A stretch of DNA of 64,000 bases from Marinobacter sp. NP-4(2019) (GCF_003994855.1 NZ_CP034142.1:3286001-3350000); one strand, 5' to 3'. Shown: positions 43,800 through 53,105, numbered from the stretch's first letter. Made by a program: numbers and translations. The notes: generated by a model not told the origin, from the letters alone.

Positions 43800-44349
43800 A
43801 GTTCTCGCCAGCCTTACCTTACTGCTGACCATCAATCCCGCGATGGCCTCTTTCCGCTGTGGCAGCGCTCTGGTGAGCCAGGGTGACTGGCCGCTGGAAG
43901 TGGAAGAGCGTTGTGGTCAGCCAGACTACGTTGCGACCTATCCCCAGGCCGTCATACCGGGACTGGGCGTGGTACAAACCGAGGAGCACTGGTACTACAA
44001 CCGAGGCCCTCAGAGCTTTATTCGTCGATTGGTTTTCCGTAACGGCAAGCTGCACCGGGAAGACAGCCTGGGCTACGGCTTTTACCCGGATAACGCAGGC
44101 CCCTGCACGACCGGCGCCCTGCAGGAAGGCATCAGCGAATTCGAAGTCGTCGCCCGCTGTGGCAAGCCTCTGTCAAAGCAGGTGACCTGGCAGGTAGTCA
44201 CGCCCAACCGCACCGGGCTGACCACCCAAAGCTATCCGGTTCCCGTCGAAGAATGGCTGTATGAACTGAGCAACACCCAGTTTCGCCGGGTGATCACCCT
44301 TCGCAATGGCCGGGTGGTGGATGTGGAGTCCACCAAAAAGCCCTACTGA
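43777..44349 (+). CDS. DUF2845 domain protein, secreted
   Basis: A 190-aa protein. Signal peptide about 1-24, then FRCGSALVSQGD, VEERCGQPDYV (about 46-56), HWYYNRGPQSFIRRLVFRNGKL (about 76-97), a repeat-like VVARCGKPLSKQ (about 125-136) and YELSNTQFRRVITLRNGRVVDVES. The two RCG.P cores suggest a duplicated DUF2845 unit. Its start lies inside the transglycosylase gene, so the pair is probably coupled. Function unknown. Its 3' end overlaps the convergent thioesterase by seven bases. Confidence 0.8.
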   Translation: MNVTRATKVLASLTLLLTINPAMASFRCGSALVSQGDWPLEVEERCGQPDYVATYPQAVIPGLGVVQTEEHWYYNRGPQSFIRRLVFRNGKLHREDSLGYGFYPDNAGPCTTGALQEGISEFEVVARCGKPLSKQVTWQVVTPNRTGLTTQSYPVPVEEWLYELSNTQFRRVITLRNGRVVDVESTKKPY

Positions 44350-44843
44350 CCCGTCCGGCCGGACAGTTTTTCCCGGGTCTGCAAACGCCCTTTCCGTCGA
44401 ATTTCTGCGTTGTCGAACCGACGTTTCTGTTCGTCAGTCTCCGGAACCGCTTCAGGCACATCTACCGGTTTACCCTCTTCATCCAACGCTACAAATGTGA
44501 AGAAAGCTGACAGGATATGCCGCACCTCGCCGGTGTAGCTGTTTTCAGCCTCGACCCGGGCACCGATTTCCATGGAGGATCCCCAGCTTCGGTTCAGTGA
44601 CAGGCTGAACAGCAGGGTATCGTTGCCTTTCGCAGGCGCCCGAAAGTGAATGGAATCCACTGCGGCTGTCACGCAGACGTGGGCGGAGTGACGCTCGGCT
44701 ACCACCAGTGCCAGGCGATCGCACTTGGCCATGATCATTCCACCGAACACCGTGTTATGGGAGTTCATGTCATTGGGAAACACTTTATAGACATGCTTCT
44801 CGATGGCAGAGACGGAAACGGGTTTGGTGTCGGTACTGGGCAT
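44343..44843 (-). CDS. acyl-CoA thioesterase, hotdog fold (YciA-like)
   Basis: A 166-aa hotdog protein. Signature: VFPNDMNSHNTVFGGMIMAKCDRLALVVAERHS (about 21-53), AVDSIHFRAPAKGNDTLLFSLSLNRSW and EIGARVEAEN. It hydrolyses acyl-CoA to free acid and CoA. AGGAGGGAGG precedes the ATG at 44843; the longer in-frame reading lacks a site. The C-terminus is charged. Confidence 0.87.
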   Translation of the reverse strand: MPSTDTKPVSVSAIEKHVYKVFPNDMNSHNTVFGGMIMAKCDRLALVVAERHSAHVCVTAAVDSIHFRAPAKGNDTLLFSLSLNRSWGSSMEIGARVEAENSYTGEVRHILSAFFTFVALDEEGKPVDVPEAVPETDEQKRRFDNAEIRRKGRLQTREKLSGRTGQ

Positions 44844-45044
44844 GCCTCCCTCCTGAATAGACCAGGTTGCCAAGCGTACTGAATCCCTCTGAGAGATAAC
44901 AGTAGAAATCGACATTGAGTAGCCAGCTATCAGCACTTTAGACGTATTTACATGAACCGGATCTCTCTGGGATATTAACTTGAACCCCATTGATCACAGA
45001 GAGTATGGGAACATTCCGTATTCAGGCATCTGAGGGAGAACATC

Positions 45045-45470
45045 ATGAGCCAGCATCAAGGAAGTTGTTTCTGCGGTGAAGTGACATTTCAGGTCAGTGG
45101 TGAGCCTGCGGCCATGGGCTACTGCCACTGCGATTCCTGCCGGCGATGGTCGGCGAGCCCCGTGAACGCGTTTTCGCTATGGCCACCCGAGAGTTTCAAA
45201 GTTCTGGCCGGCGAAGACCAGATCGGCACTTTCCACCTGACAGAACAAAGCTATCGCAAGTGGTGCAAAAAATGCGGAGGGCACGTCTTTACCGACCACC
45301 CGAAGATGGGACTGGTGGACGTGTACGTAGCCAACCTGCCCGACCTGGAGTTCAAGCCGGCACTGCATGTGCACTACCAGGAATCCGTATTACCTATCCA
45401 TGATGGCCTGCCCAAGATGAAGGACGTGCCAGCGGAGATGGGAGGCTCGGGCGAGACTCTGCCCGAGTAA
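45045..45470 (+). CDS. GFA family zinc protein
   Basis: A 141-aa protein of the glutathione-dependent formaldehyde-activating (GFA/CENP-V) family. Zinc cysteines are all visible: C8 and C10 (SCFCGEV), C27, C29 and C32 (YCHCDSC), C74 and C77 (WCKKCGG). The enzyme activity of the family is now doubted, so a role in formaldehyde handling should not be assumed. GAGGGAGA precedes the ATG. Confidence 0.9.
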   Translation: MSQHQGSCFCGEVTFQVSGEPAAMGYCHCDSCRRWSASPVNAFSLWPPESFKVLAGEDQIGTFHLTEQSYRKWCKKCGGHVFTDHPKMGLVDVYVANLPDLEFKPALHVHYQESVLPIHDGLPKMKDVPAEMGGSGETLPE

Positions 45471-45477
45471 TCACCGT

Positions 45478-45506
45478 CCCGGACTAGTCCAGCCCCCTGG
45501 TCCGGG
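45478..45506. terminator. bidirectional hairpin between convergent genes
   Basis: CCCGGACTAG (45478-45487) pairs with CTGGTCCGGG (45497-45506), ten pairs with one wobble. It lies between the convergent GFA and DCC genes. Confidence 0.6.
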
Positions 45507-45551
45507 GTATTCATGTCCGACGAACGCGGAACTCAGGACAGACACCATCAG

Positions 45552-45917
45552 TTACTGGCTGGTGCTGAGGCGTTTGGCCACCCACCGGTGATACAGCCAA
45601 GCAAGAGCGGGCCGGATCAGCGGCAGGCCAATCAGCCAGGCAAGGGGTTTCAGTACAGGTACGCGGGACATCAACAGGATATAGGCATCCATTTCCCGGT
45701 GCACCCTGCCTTCATTGTCTTTGACGTGCAACTCCCTGAGGGCCTTGTCGGGATCAATCCCCTCTCTCCGCAACTCATCGTCACGCCCGGTAATATCCAG
45801 CCACTCAACGGATTCCCCGGTTTTGCCCGCCAGCTTTTCATACCACCGGCGGTCCTTGATGCAGGCAGGACAGGAGCCATCGTAGAAAACCACCAGTTTG
45901 CCGGCTGCGGTTGCCAT
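45552..45917 (-). CDS. thiol-disulfide oxidoreductase-like DCC family protein
   Basis: A 121-aa protein of the DCC (DUF393) family. VVFYDGSCPACIKDRRWYEKL carries the DxxCxxC motif that names the family, followed by VEWLDITGRDDELRREGID. The C-terminus LIGLPLIRPALAWLYHRWVAKR is typical. AAGGAGG lies 6 bases before the ATG at 45917; an earlier in-frame start lacks one. Confidence 0.87.
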   Translation of the reverse strand: MATAAGKLVVFYDGSCPACIKDRRWYEKLAGKTGESVEWLDITGRDDELRREGIDPDKALRELHVKDNEGRVHREMDAYILLMSRVPVLKPLAWLIGLPLIRPALAWLYHRWVAKRLSTSQ

Positions 45918-46002
45918 AGTCGCCTCCTTCAGGGATATTGGCGCCACATCCATTATCGAATCCGGATGGCGGCTCTTTCAATGCCCTTCGATTCCAGTAC
46001 CG

Positions 46003-46569
46003 TCAGGCTCGCCCGAGGAACCGGCGTTCCTCCACGTTCACCTTGATCCGGTCGCCGGTTGAAATATGCTCGGGCACCTGGATCACCAATCCGGTCGACA
46101 AGGTTGCCGGCTTGGTCCGCGCCGTGGCCGAACCGCCCTTGATGGAGGGGTCGGTTTCCAAGATCTCCAGGTCCACCGTCGGCGGCAGAGCCAGTGCAAC
46201 CGGTGCATCACTCACCAGAATCACCATCAGGCCCTCGGTGTCCTCGCTGATAAACAGCAGTTCTTCTGCGATGGACTCCCGGTTCAGGCTGTATTGCGTG
46301 AAGTCCTCGCTGTCCATGAAGACGTATTCATCGCCGTCGGAATAGGAAAAGGTCGCCGGTCGGCGAACCAGGTCGGCCAGGTTCAGCATGTCCGAGTCTT
46401 TGAAGGTCTCGTCGATCTTGTTACCCGTGACCACGTCATACATCCGCATGCGGTACAGGCTGCCGCCGGCGCGGCCTTGTGGCACGGAGCGTTCGATGTC
46501 CTTGACGAAGTAGGCCCGTCCTTCATATTCAACCGCTGAGTTTTTCTTGATTTCACCTGCTTTTGGCAT
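46003..46569 (-). CDS. yeiP: elongation factor P-like protein
   Basis: A 188-aa protein with the three-domain EF-P fold, closer to E. coli YeiP than to EF-P. It opens MPKAGEIKKNSAVEYEGRAY and ends IKVNVEERRFLGRA; the C-terminal part has PTVDLEILETDPSIKGGSAT and TGLVIQVPEHI. The modified lysine of EF-P (position 34) is absent: the loop reads SVPQGRAGGSLYRMR. YeiP helps ribosomes through some polyproline motifs. The ATG at 46569 fits YeiP residue 1. Confidence 0.9.
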   Translation of the reverse strand: MPKAGEIKKNSAVEYEGRAYFVKDIERSVPQGRAGGSLYRMRMYDVVTGNKIDETFKDSDMLNLADLVRRPATFSYSDGDEYVFMDSEDFTQYSLNRESIAEELLFISEDTEGLMVILVSDAPVALALPPTVDLEILETDPSIKGGSATARTKPATLSTGLVIQVPEHISTGDRIKVNVEERRFLGRA

Positions 46570-46770
46570 TGTTTCTGGTTCCGGAATAAAGAATAGGACA
46601 AAGGAGTTGCTGATATACCATGAAGTTGGACTACAAAGCGATAGGTGGATAGGTGCTTTCGGTGGGCGCAACCGCCCAATACGTAGCCCATCACAAACCG
46701 CCCCCGGGCTCCATGCTATCCTCCCCGTGTTAATGGCCGATAGAAACCAGTTTCAGGGAAGTAACTGACC

Positions 46771-47426
46771 ATGACCACCCAACATTTTCGGTACTCTCCC
46801 AGCATCCTGCGCACCACTCACATGACTGCCCTGCTCAGCTTGCTCCTGCTGCCTATGTTGGGAGTATTCGTGGTGTTGGCTTGGCTAGGGGTCAGTGAAA
46901 CCGGGGATCTGTCAAAACTGATCCATACGGACGATGGCTCCCTGAGCTACGAGAGCATTCTGGTTTTGGCCCTATTGGCACTGCTGCCGTTCATCGTTAT
47001 CAGTAATCGGAAAGTCCGGGTTGAGCTGAATTCGTCCACGTTCAACATCCAAATCCCCCGGCTGACGGGCATGGGTCTGATGGGCCGGAACACCGCCTGG
47101 GACGGGGCGTCCCGATGGCGGAACGCCTTGGCGTCACGGCTCTGGTCACCGTTGCCGCCACCTACCCTGGCCTGCAACGCTATAGCCTGCTCGCGTCACC
47201 GCAAGCGATCGCGGTACCTTACCAATCAACCGCCACAGCGCTATTCGAGCATCCCGCCCATCCGGTCATCGACCAACGGAGCAGCAAGATCCCGGAATAC
47301 TGGGAAACGGTGCCGGCGGGCGGTGAATATGTGTTTTACCTGCAGGGGCCAGTGATGGGATTCTCAATGGTCGACATGGGACCGGTGTATGAGAAGAGCC
47401 GGCAGTTCTACCAGGGAACGGAATGA
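46771..47426 (+). pseudogene. frameshifted membrane protein gene
   Basis: Two readings join into one protein. From the ATG at 46771 the frame gives two membrane segments (about 20-41 and 62-75) and QIPRLTGMGLMGRNTAWDG up to about 47107. After that the same frame loses coding character, while the frame entered at 47109-47115 (VPMAERLGVTAL) runs to 47426 with good coding character (ALFEHPAHPVIDQRSSKIP, GGEYVFYLQGP). Adding one G to the GGGG at 47104-47107 would restore a single frame. It is a pseudogene, a sequencing error or a slippage site. Function unknown. Confidence 0.6.
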
Positions 47427-47447
47427 TGTCGACCTGCTCCACTAATC

Positions 47448-47951
47448 CTACACAGCCAGCCAATAACTGAATGGCACAGCCGACGCATACAGTCCCAACC
47501 CGAAGACGGTATGGGTCACCAGACTTTTCAGCCGGGCCTGTGAAGGCCTGGGGGTGTTCGCCGCCGCAACGCCCAAGCCAAACGCAGGCTGCATGACAAA
47601 AAAGGGTATCACCACTGTACCAATGCCAACCAACAACGCAGGCCAGAGGGATGGGTTTTCAAGCCAAGTCCCTGCCGTGAGAATAACCAGAACAAAGGCA
47701 AACGCAATGCCGATCAGGTAGTGAGCGGCCCAGCCAATCGTGCATTCCGCCTTTTTCTCGGGAGCCTTGGCAATGTGCGGATGCCTGAATGTTCCATCCG
47801 GCATGTGCAGTAGCCAGCGGCCAACCAGGCAAAAGTTCAGCGAAGCCACATTAAAGGCCCGGCGCAATAGCAGGGCCCAGGCATCCATGATCAGCGTGGC
47901 GCCAATTCCAACGACCAACGCACCCAACAGGTAAGACGTTTCCAACACCAT
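47448..47951 (-). CDS. DUF2938 membrane protein
   Basis: A 167-aa protein with about four membrane helices. The start GALVVGIGATLIMDAWALLLRRAFNV and RWLLHMPDGTFRHPHIAKA (about 45-63) are the DUF2938 hallmarks, followed by GWAAHYLIGIAFAFVLV. GAGGA lies close before the ATG. It is followed upstream by a DUF2798 gene and the divergent LysR regulator, a commonly seen arrangement. Function unknown. Confidence 0.82.
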   Translation of the reverse strand: MVLETSYLLGALVVGIGATLIMDAWALLLRRAFNVASLNFCLVGRWLLHMPDGTFRHPHIAKAPEKKAECTIGWAAHYLIGIAFAFVLVILTAGTWLENPSLWPALLVGIGTVVIPFFVMQPAFGLGVAAANTPRPSQARLKSLVTHTVFGLGLYASAVPFSYWLAV

Positions 47952-47993
47952 GTCCTCGCTCCGTTAAAAGTTCCATCACCACCAACCCGGACT

Positions 47994-48230
47994 CTAGTGT
48001 TCCTCTCCCTGAACGACCGTCAGGGCAACCAGTTTTCTCACCAGGGGTGTCACTGCAATGATGGTGGGGAGGGCGACTGCAAAAGCGAACATCCAGGCCT
48101 TCAGCCAGATGATTACAATGTCGTCCACCAGGCCAACGTTAAACACGGAAATGACGAATGACATGATCCCTGACATCAGCAGGGACATAAAAAACGAAAA
48201 CACATAGGGCGCATATTTCACCGGAACCAT
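47994..48230 (-). CDS. DUF2798 membrane protein
   Basis: A 78-aa protein with two membrane helices and the DUF2798 pattern PYVFSFFMSLLMSGIMSFVIS then WLKAWMFAFAVALPTIIAVTPLVRKLV. GGAG lies eight bases before the ATG at 48230; the longer reading starts without one. It lies 42 bases upstream of the DUF2938 gene on the same strand and may share its transcript. Confidence 0.8.
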   Translation of the reverse strand: MVPVKYAPYVFSFFMSLLMSGIMSFVISVFNVGLVDDIVIIWLKAWMFAFAVALPTIIAVTPLVRKLVALTVVQGEEH

Positions 48231-48312
48231 AGTGACACTCCATTCGCTTAACCAGGCAACCATGATAGTCTGAATTCCACATACAGAAATACAGACAACT
48301 TTTAAAACTTAA

Positions 48313-48328
48313 ATTTCATATATGAAAT
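48313..48328. promoter_or_regulatory. 16-bp perfect palindrome at the LysR start
   Basis: ATTTCATATATGAAAT is fully symmetric and ends one base before the LysR ATG at 48330. It contains a T-N11-A core typical of LysR-type binding boxes. It lies between the divergent LysR and DUF2798 genes and could be the autoregulatory site. Confidence 0.5.
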
Positions 48329-48329
48329 C

Positions 48330-49235
48330 ATGATGAATGACATAGCCCTATTTGTTCACATTGTTCAGCAGGGTGATCTTTCCAGTGCCGGGCGCTACCT
48401 CGGATTGCCATTAGCCACCGTGACACGCCGGCTTCAGAAGTTGGAGCAGCACCTCGGTTGTCGCTTGCTTCATCGCTCGGCAAGGCAATGTGTGCTGACT
48501 CAGGAAGGGGAAGTCTATTATCAGGCTTACGCCAACCTGGTTGAGCAATTCGAACAGACCCAGCGGCGGCTGAGCGAAGACATGACAGAGCTGCGCGGCC
48601 GCCTGAAAGTGTTGGCGCCCACCAACATTTCCCACGGTTTCTTCCGGCCAATGTGGCTGGGCTTTACCCGAACCTATCCGGACATCCAACTGGAACTGCT
48701 GTTGGGAAACCAGTTACAGGACCTGGTGAAGAGCCAGGCGGATATGGCAATACGCATCGGCCCCCAGCAGGATTCGCTGCTCTATCAACAGAAATTGGGG
48801 CAGATCGACAAAGTGCTGGTAGCTTCCCCACATTACCTTAAGCAATACGGCGAGCCTTACACACCATCTGATATCAAGGGACACCGCATCATCGGAACCA
48901 CCATGGCATCAAAATGGAAACTGAGCCATCGTGAAACCGGCACCTGCCAGGAAATCTACCCCCGGTATAGCGGTACCTTTAATGATACCAGCCTGGCGAA
49001 ATACCTGGCCTGCGATGCGCAGGGCATCGCCCTACTCCCCCTCACCGAGGTACAGCCGGAGCTCGAGTCCGGTGAACTGGTACAGGTACTGCCGCAATGG
49101 CTGGGAGAGCCAAGGGAGATATATCTGGTTTGGCCCAGCGGGCAATTGATGAACGCAAAGGCCAAATGCCTTCGCAACTATCTGAAGGAATATATACAGC
49201 GGCACCTGCCGAGGGCTTATGCCGCAACGGCCTGA
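48330..49235 (+). CDS. LysR family transcriptional regulator
   Basis: A 301-aa regulator with helix-turn-helix VQQGDLSSAGRYLGLPLATVTRRLQKLEQHLG (about 12-43) and an effector domain starting near 90 (GRLKVLAPTNISHGFFRPMW). The TVTRRLQKLE helix is the usual DNA-contact element. It is divergent from the DUF2798-DUF2938 pair, the likely targets. The next in-frame ATG one codon later could be the start. Confidence 0.88.
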   Translation: MMNDIALFVHIVQQGDLSSAGRYLGLPLATVTRRLQKLEQHLGCRLLHRSARQCVLTQEGEVYYQAYANLVEQFEQTQRRLSEDMTELRGRLKVLAPTNISHGFFRPMWLGFTRTYPDIQLELLLGNQLQDLVKSQADMAIRIGPQQDSLLYQQKLGQIDKVLVASPHYLKQYGEPYTPSDIKGHRIIGTTMASKWKLSHRETGTCQEIYPRYSGTFNDTSLAKYLACDAQGIALLPLTEVQPELESGELVQVLPQWLGEPREIYLVWPSGQLMNAKAKCLRNYLKEYIQRHLPRAYAATA

Positions 49236-49261
49236 CACCACCGGCCAGTAAAATATGGCAA

Positions 49262-49289
49262 GCCATCAGCGGCCCCGGCCGCTGATGGC
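49262..49289. terminator. bidirectional terminator between LysR and putA
   Basis: GCCATCAGCGGC (49262-49273) pairs exactly with 49278-49289 around four bases. GTTTGTT follows on the plus side and ATATTTTAC on the minus side, as expected of a terminator for both convergent genes. Confidence 0.78.
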
Positions 49290-49305
49290 GTTTGTTCGCC
49301 GATCG

Positions 49306-52300
49306 TTACTCAGACGCAGCAATCAGACTGGCGTTACCACCGGCCGCGGTGGTATCCACGCACAGGTGGCGCTCAATCACGAACCGTTGATCGAGGGTAT
49401 GTTCCGTGATCAACGGCAGCAACGCCCCCTCACGCTTGGCCAATGCCAGACGGTATTCCCGCAGCAGCGATGGCTCAGCACAGCTCACCACGGCCTGGAA
49501 GCCACGGGCCATTGCCAGGGCCTCGGGCTCCAGCAGTCCTTCGACACCAACAATCGGCAGCCCCGCCTTGGCGCCCTGGTTCACGATGTCGTCCACTCCC
49601 GGTGCAATCACCACTACTTTATTGCCCTGGGACAGAGCCATCGCGGCCTGCTCCAATGCGGTTTGCTTGTCCGGGCCGAGACAGAGAACAACGCCACGGG
49701 CGTGGTTGGACAGTCGGTTCAGCTCGCCGGTCGGACCTGGCAACTCTTCGGAATGGGCATCCAGCGGTTCTGGCACTTCCCCGAAGACCGGTTTCATCGC
49801 CTCGATTCTGGCCTCCGGTGCCGGCGCTTTCATGTCGCGCAGCTTGCCAATCAGCCCCTCAAGCTTCTTGATATCAATCGGCTTGGCACCGGAGTCCGCC
49901 GGGCGCTCAACCGTTGCCCCTTTCAGGAAGCGGCGAACGTACTGCGGACCTCCGGCCTTGGGACCGGTCCCGGACAGGCCCTCACCACCAAACGGCTGGG
50001 AGCCTACGATGGCACCAATCTGGTTGCGGTTAACGTAGGTATTACCGACCTTGATCCGGCTTGAGATCCGTTCAACCCGGCGGTCGACCCGGCTGTGAAT
50101 ACCGAACGTCAGGCCATAACCCTTGGCGTTGATGTCATCCACCACCTTGTCGATATCTTTCGCGGCAAAGGTCGCCACATGCAGCACCGGACCAAAGATT
50201 TCTTCTTCCATTTCCTCGATGCCAGTGACCTTGAGCACCGCCGGAGAGACGAACAGCCCCTGGTCAGGGACCGGGAGTTTCTTGAGCAGGCGACCATCGC
50301 GCTCAAATTTGTCGCAGTGATCGACGATTTTCTTGCGGGCATTTTCATCGATGACCGGGCCCACATCCGTGGACAGCAACCAGGGATCGCCAATACCCAG
50401 TTCCTCCATGGCGCCGTACAGCATCTCCAGCAGGTTGTCGGCGATGTCTTTCTGCACGTAGAGCATGCGCAGCGCCGAGCAGCGCTGCCCAGCGCTCTGG
50501 AAGGAGGATGCCAGCACATCCCGCACCACCTGCTCCGGCAGTGCAGTGGAATCCACGATCATGGCGTTGAGGCCACCGGTCTCGGCAACCAGGGGCGCAT
50601 CCGGGGCCATACTTTCAGTCATCATCTTGTTGATGCTTTGGGCCGTTGCCGTGGAGCCGGTAAAGCACACGCCGGCCACCCGCGAATCAGCGGTCAATGC
50701 AGCCCCCACCGTGGCGCCTGTGCCGGGCAACAACTGAATGACATCGCGGGGTATGCCAGCTTCATGCATCAGTTCCACCGCCCGTGCCGCCAGCAAGGAC
50801 GTCTGCTCGGCGGGTTTGGCAACCACGGTGTTACCAGCCGCCAGGTTAGCCAGGATCTGGCCGGTAAAGATAGCCAACGGGAAGTTCCACGGCGAGATAC
50901 AACACATCACGCCACGGGCATCGCCGCTGTTTTTATAGCGGATGGCCTCATTGGCGTAATACTGGGCGAAATCCACCGCTTCACGGATCTCGGCAACCGC
51001 ATCCAGCAGCGACTTGCCTGCCTCGCGGGTGGTCAGCGCGAACAGCTCGTAGGCATGCTCCTCGTATAGGTCGCCCACCTTGCGCACCAACGCAGCCCGG
51101 TCCTCAACAGGTGTTTCGGACCAGCGGCTAAAGCCCGCTGCAGCGGCAGTAATAGCGGTATCCACGTCCGCATTGGAAGCCTGGGTCACGTGTCCGACAA
51201 GGTCGTCCAGGTTGGCAGGATTACGCACGACCTGAACCTCGGTACCGACCACTTCGCCCGCAATCATCGGGCCGCCCTTCCAGCGGTGATCCCGGTAGGC
51301 ATCGCGACCTTCGTCAATTTCTTTCACCGTGACCGGGTCGGTGATGTCCCAGCCCTTGGAGTTACGGCGGTTTTCCCCGAACAGCTTGAACGGATGCACA
51401 ATCGCCTTGCTGGAAATGTTGCTGCCCATTTCCTCCACACTGAGGATCGGATCCTTGGCGATCTCTTCCGGGGTAATACGAGTGTCGACAATCTGATTCA
51501 CGAACGAGCTGTTGGCGCCGTTCTCAAGCAGGCGGCGGACCAGATACGCCAGCAAGTCCTTGTGGGGGCCGACCGGCGCATAGATGCGGCATGGAACGCC
51601 GCTCACTTTCAATACCTCGTCATGCAGGGATTCACCCATACCATGCAGGCGCTGGAATTCGTAGCTGTCCACGCCCTTGACCTTTGCCAGTTCCAGTATC
51701 GAGGAAACCGAGTGGGCGTTATGGGTGGCGAACTGCGGATAGATCCGGTCGGCCATATTCAGCAGCTTGGTCGCACAGGAGACAAACGACACATCACTGC
51801 ACGCCTTGCGGGTGAACACCGGGAAGCCATTAAGACCCATCACCTGGGCACGCTTGATCTCGGCATCCCAGTATGCGCCCTTGACCAGACGAACCATAAG
51901 GCGGCGATCGTATTTCTCGGCCAGCCCGTAGAGCCAGTCCAGCGTAAACGAGGCGCGCTTGCCATAGGCCTGGACCACCACGCCAAAACCGTCCCAGCCG
52001 GCCAGCTCGGGATCGGATACCAGGGCTTCGATCACATCCAGGGACAGATCCAGGCGATCCTGTTCCTCTGCGTCGATGTTGAAGCCCATGTTGGCCGCCG
52101 CAGCCTTCCTCACCAGGGTACGGGCGCGGGGCAGTAGCTCGTTCATCACCCGCTCCTTGTTGCCGTACTCGTAACGGGCCAGCAACGCGGAGAGCTTGAC
52201 GGAAATTCCCGGATTCTTGCGCACATCACCTTCGCAGGCTTTGGCGATGCTGTCGATAGCGTTGGAGTAGGCATCGAAATAACGCTTGGCATCGTCATCG

Positions 52301-52935
52301 GTGCGGGCGGCCTCACCAAGCATGTCGTAGGAATAGGTGTAGCCCTTGGCCACGTATTCTTTGGCTTCGTCCTGCGCTTCGTCGATGTCACGACCCAGCA
52401 CGAACTGGCGGCCCATTTCCTTCATTGCCTGACCGGCTACGGTGCGAATCACAGGCTCACCGAAACGCTTGAGCAGCTTGCGCAAGGTATCGCCCACGGT
52501 GTGGCGCTCCGAATCCCTGAGCAGGTTGCTGGTCATCAGCAGGGCGACCGTGGCGGTATTGATCAACGGCGAAGAGGCCTTGCCAACATGGGCTCCCCAA
52601 GCACCGGAGGTGATTTTGTCTTCAATAAGCTCGTGGATGGTCGTGTTGTCCGGCACACGCAGCAGTGCCTCCGCCAGGCACATCAGCGCAACGCCCTCTT
52701 TGGTGGTGAGGCCGTATTCCGCCAGGAACTTTTCCATGATGGTGGACTTGGCGTTCTTGCGGACGCTGCGCACCAGGTCGGCCGCGCGGGCAGAGATGGC
52801 CTCCCGCTCCGGCTGGGACAACTGAGCGCCAGCAATCAACTCACGAATCACTTGGTATTCGTCAGCCAGGTAATAATCACGAATGGCCTGCCGGCTATCG
52901 ACAAGTGCGGGAGTCACTGACTGCTGCGGTCTCAT
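49306..52935 (-). CDS. putA: bifunctional proline dehydrogenase / L-glutamate-gamma-semialdehyde dehydrogenase
   Basis: A 1209-aa enzyme oxidising proline to glutamate. The FAD proline dehydrogenase barrel covers about 150-480 (KGAYWDAEIKRAQ; YAPVGPHKDLLAYLVRRLLENGANSSFV). The aldehyde dehydrogenase covers about 550-1000, with catalytic Cys near 819 in SAGQRCSALRML, and a C-terminal region follows. It lacks the N-terminal ribbon-helix-helix DNA-binding domain of E. coli PutA, so it should not repress its own gene. GAGGGT precedes the ATG. NAD-glutamate dehydrogenase and an Lrp regulator lie upstream. Confidence 0.93.
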   Translation of the reverse strand: MRPQQSVTPALVDSRQAIRDYYLADEYQVIRELIAGAQLSQPEREAISARAADLVRSVRKNAKSTIMEKFLAEYGLTTKEGVALMCLAEALLRVPDNTTIHELIEDKITSGAWGAHVGKASSPLINTATVALLMTSNLLRDSERHTVGDTLRKLLKRFGEPVIRTVAGQAMKEMGRQFVLGRDIDEAQDEAKEYVAKGYTYSYDMLGEAARTDDDAKRYFDAYSNAIDSIAKACEGDVRKNPGISVKLSALLARYEYGNKERVMNELLPRARTLVRKAAAANMGFNIDAEEQDRLDLSLDVIEALVSDPELAGWDGFGVVVQAYGKRASFTLDWLYGLAEKYDRRLMVRLVKGAYWDAEIKRAQVMGLNGFPVFTRKACSDVSFVSCATKLLNMADRIYPQFATHNAHSVSSILELAKVKGVDSYEFQRLHGMGESLHDEVLKVSGVPCRIYAPVGPHKDLLAYLVRRLLENGANSSFVNQIVDTRITPEEIAKDPILSVEEMGSNISSKAIVHPFKLFGENRRNSKGWDITDPVTVKEIDEGRDAYRDHRWKGGPMIAGEVVGTEVQVVRNPANLDDLVGHVTQASNADVDTAITAAAAGFSRWSETPVEDRAALVRKVGDLYEEHAYELFALTTREAGKSLLDAVAEIREAVDFAQYYANEAIRYKNSGDARGVMCCISPWNFPLAIFTGQILANLAAGNTVVAKPAEQTSLLAARAVELMHEAGIPRDVIQLLPGTGATVGAALTADSRVAGVCFTGSTATAQSINKMMTESMAPDAPLVAETGGLNAMIVDSTALPEQVVRDVLASSFQSAGQRCSALRMLYVQKDIADNLLEMLYGAMEELGIGDPWLLSTDVGPVIDENARKKIVDHCDKFERDGRLLKKLPVPDQGLFVSPAVLKVTGIEEMEEEIFGPVLHVATFAAKDIDKVVDDINAKGYGLTFGIHSRVDRRVERISSRIKVGNTYVNRNQIGAIVGSQPFGGEGLSGTGPKAGGPQYVRRFLKGATVERPADSGAKPIDIKKLEGLIGKLRDMKAPAPEARIEAMKPVFGEVPEPLDAHSEELPGPTGELNRLSNHARGVVLCLGPDKQTALEQAAMALSQGNKVVVIAPGVDDIVNQGAKAGLPIVGVEGLLEPEALAMARGFQAVVSCAEPSLLREYRLALAKREGALLPLITEHTLDQRFVIERHLCVDTTAAGGNASLIAASE

Positions 52936-53105
52936 AGTTGTACCCTCTTAGTTGTTTATCTGTCTCGCATTCTACCGAGATCAACAAAGACTGTTTCTCT
53001 ATTAAAACCGTACTTGCATACCATTTTGTCTTTTTTGTTATTTAAACTTTTCTTAATTCTCTATCGAACAACGAATTATTAGACATTTCCACTACAAGAA
53101 CCCCA

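Noticed and set aside
44860..44990. Two similar 22-base stretches upstream of the thioesterase
   Set aside because: They differ at many bases and have no clear symmetry; the match is too weak to call a repeat.
46600..46650. Short leader peptide with AAAGGAG upstream in the yeiP promoter
   Set aside because: The spacing to the ATG is about 14 bases and the peptide is only 10 codons, with no repeated amino acid suggesting attenuation.
49255..50064. 269-codon open frame opposite putA
   Set aside because: Antisense shadow of the aldehyde dehydrogenase half of putA.
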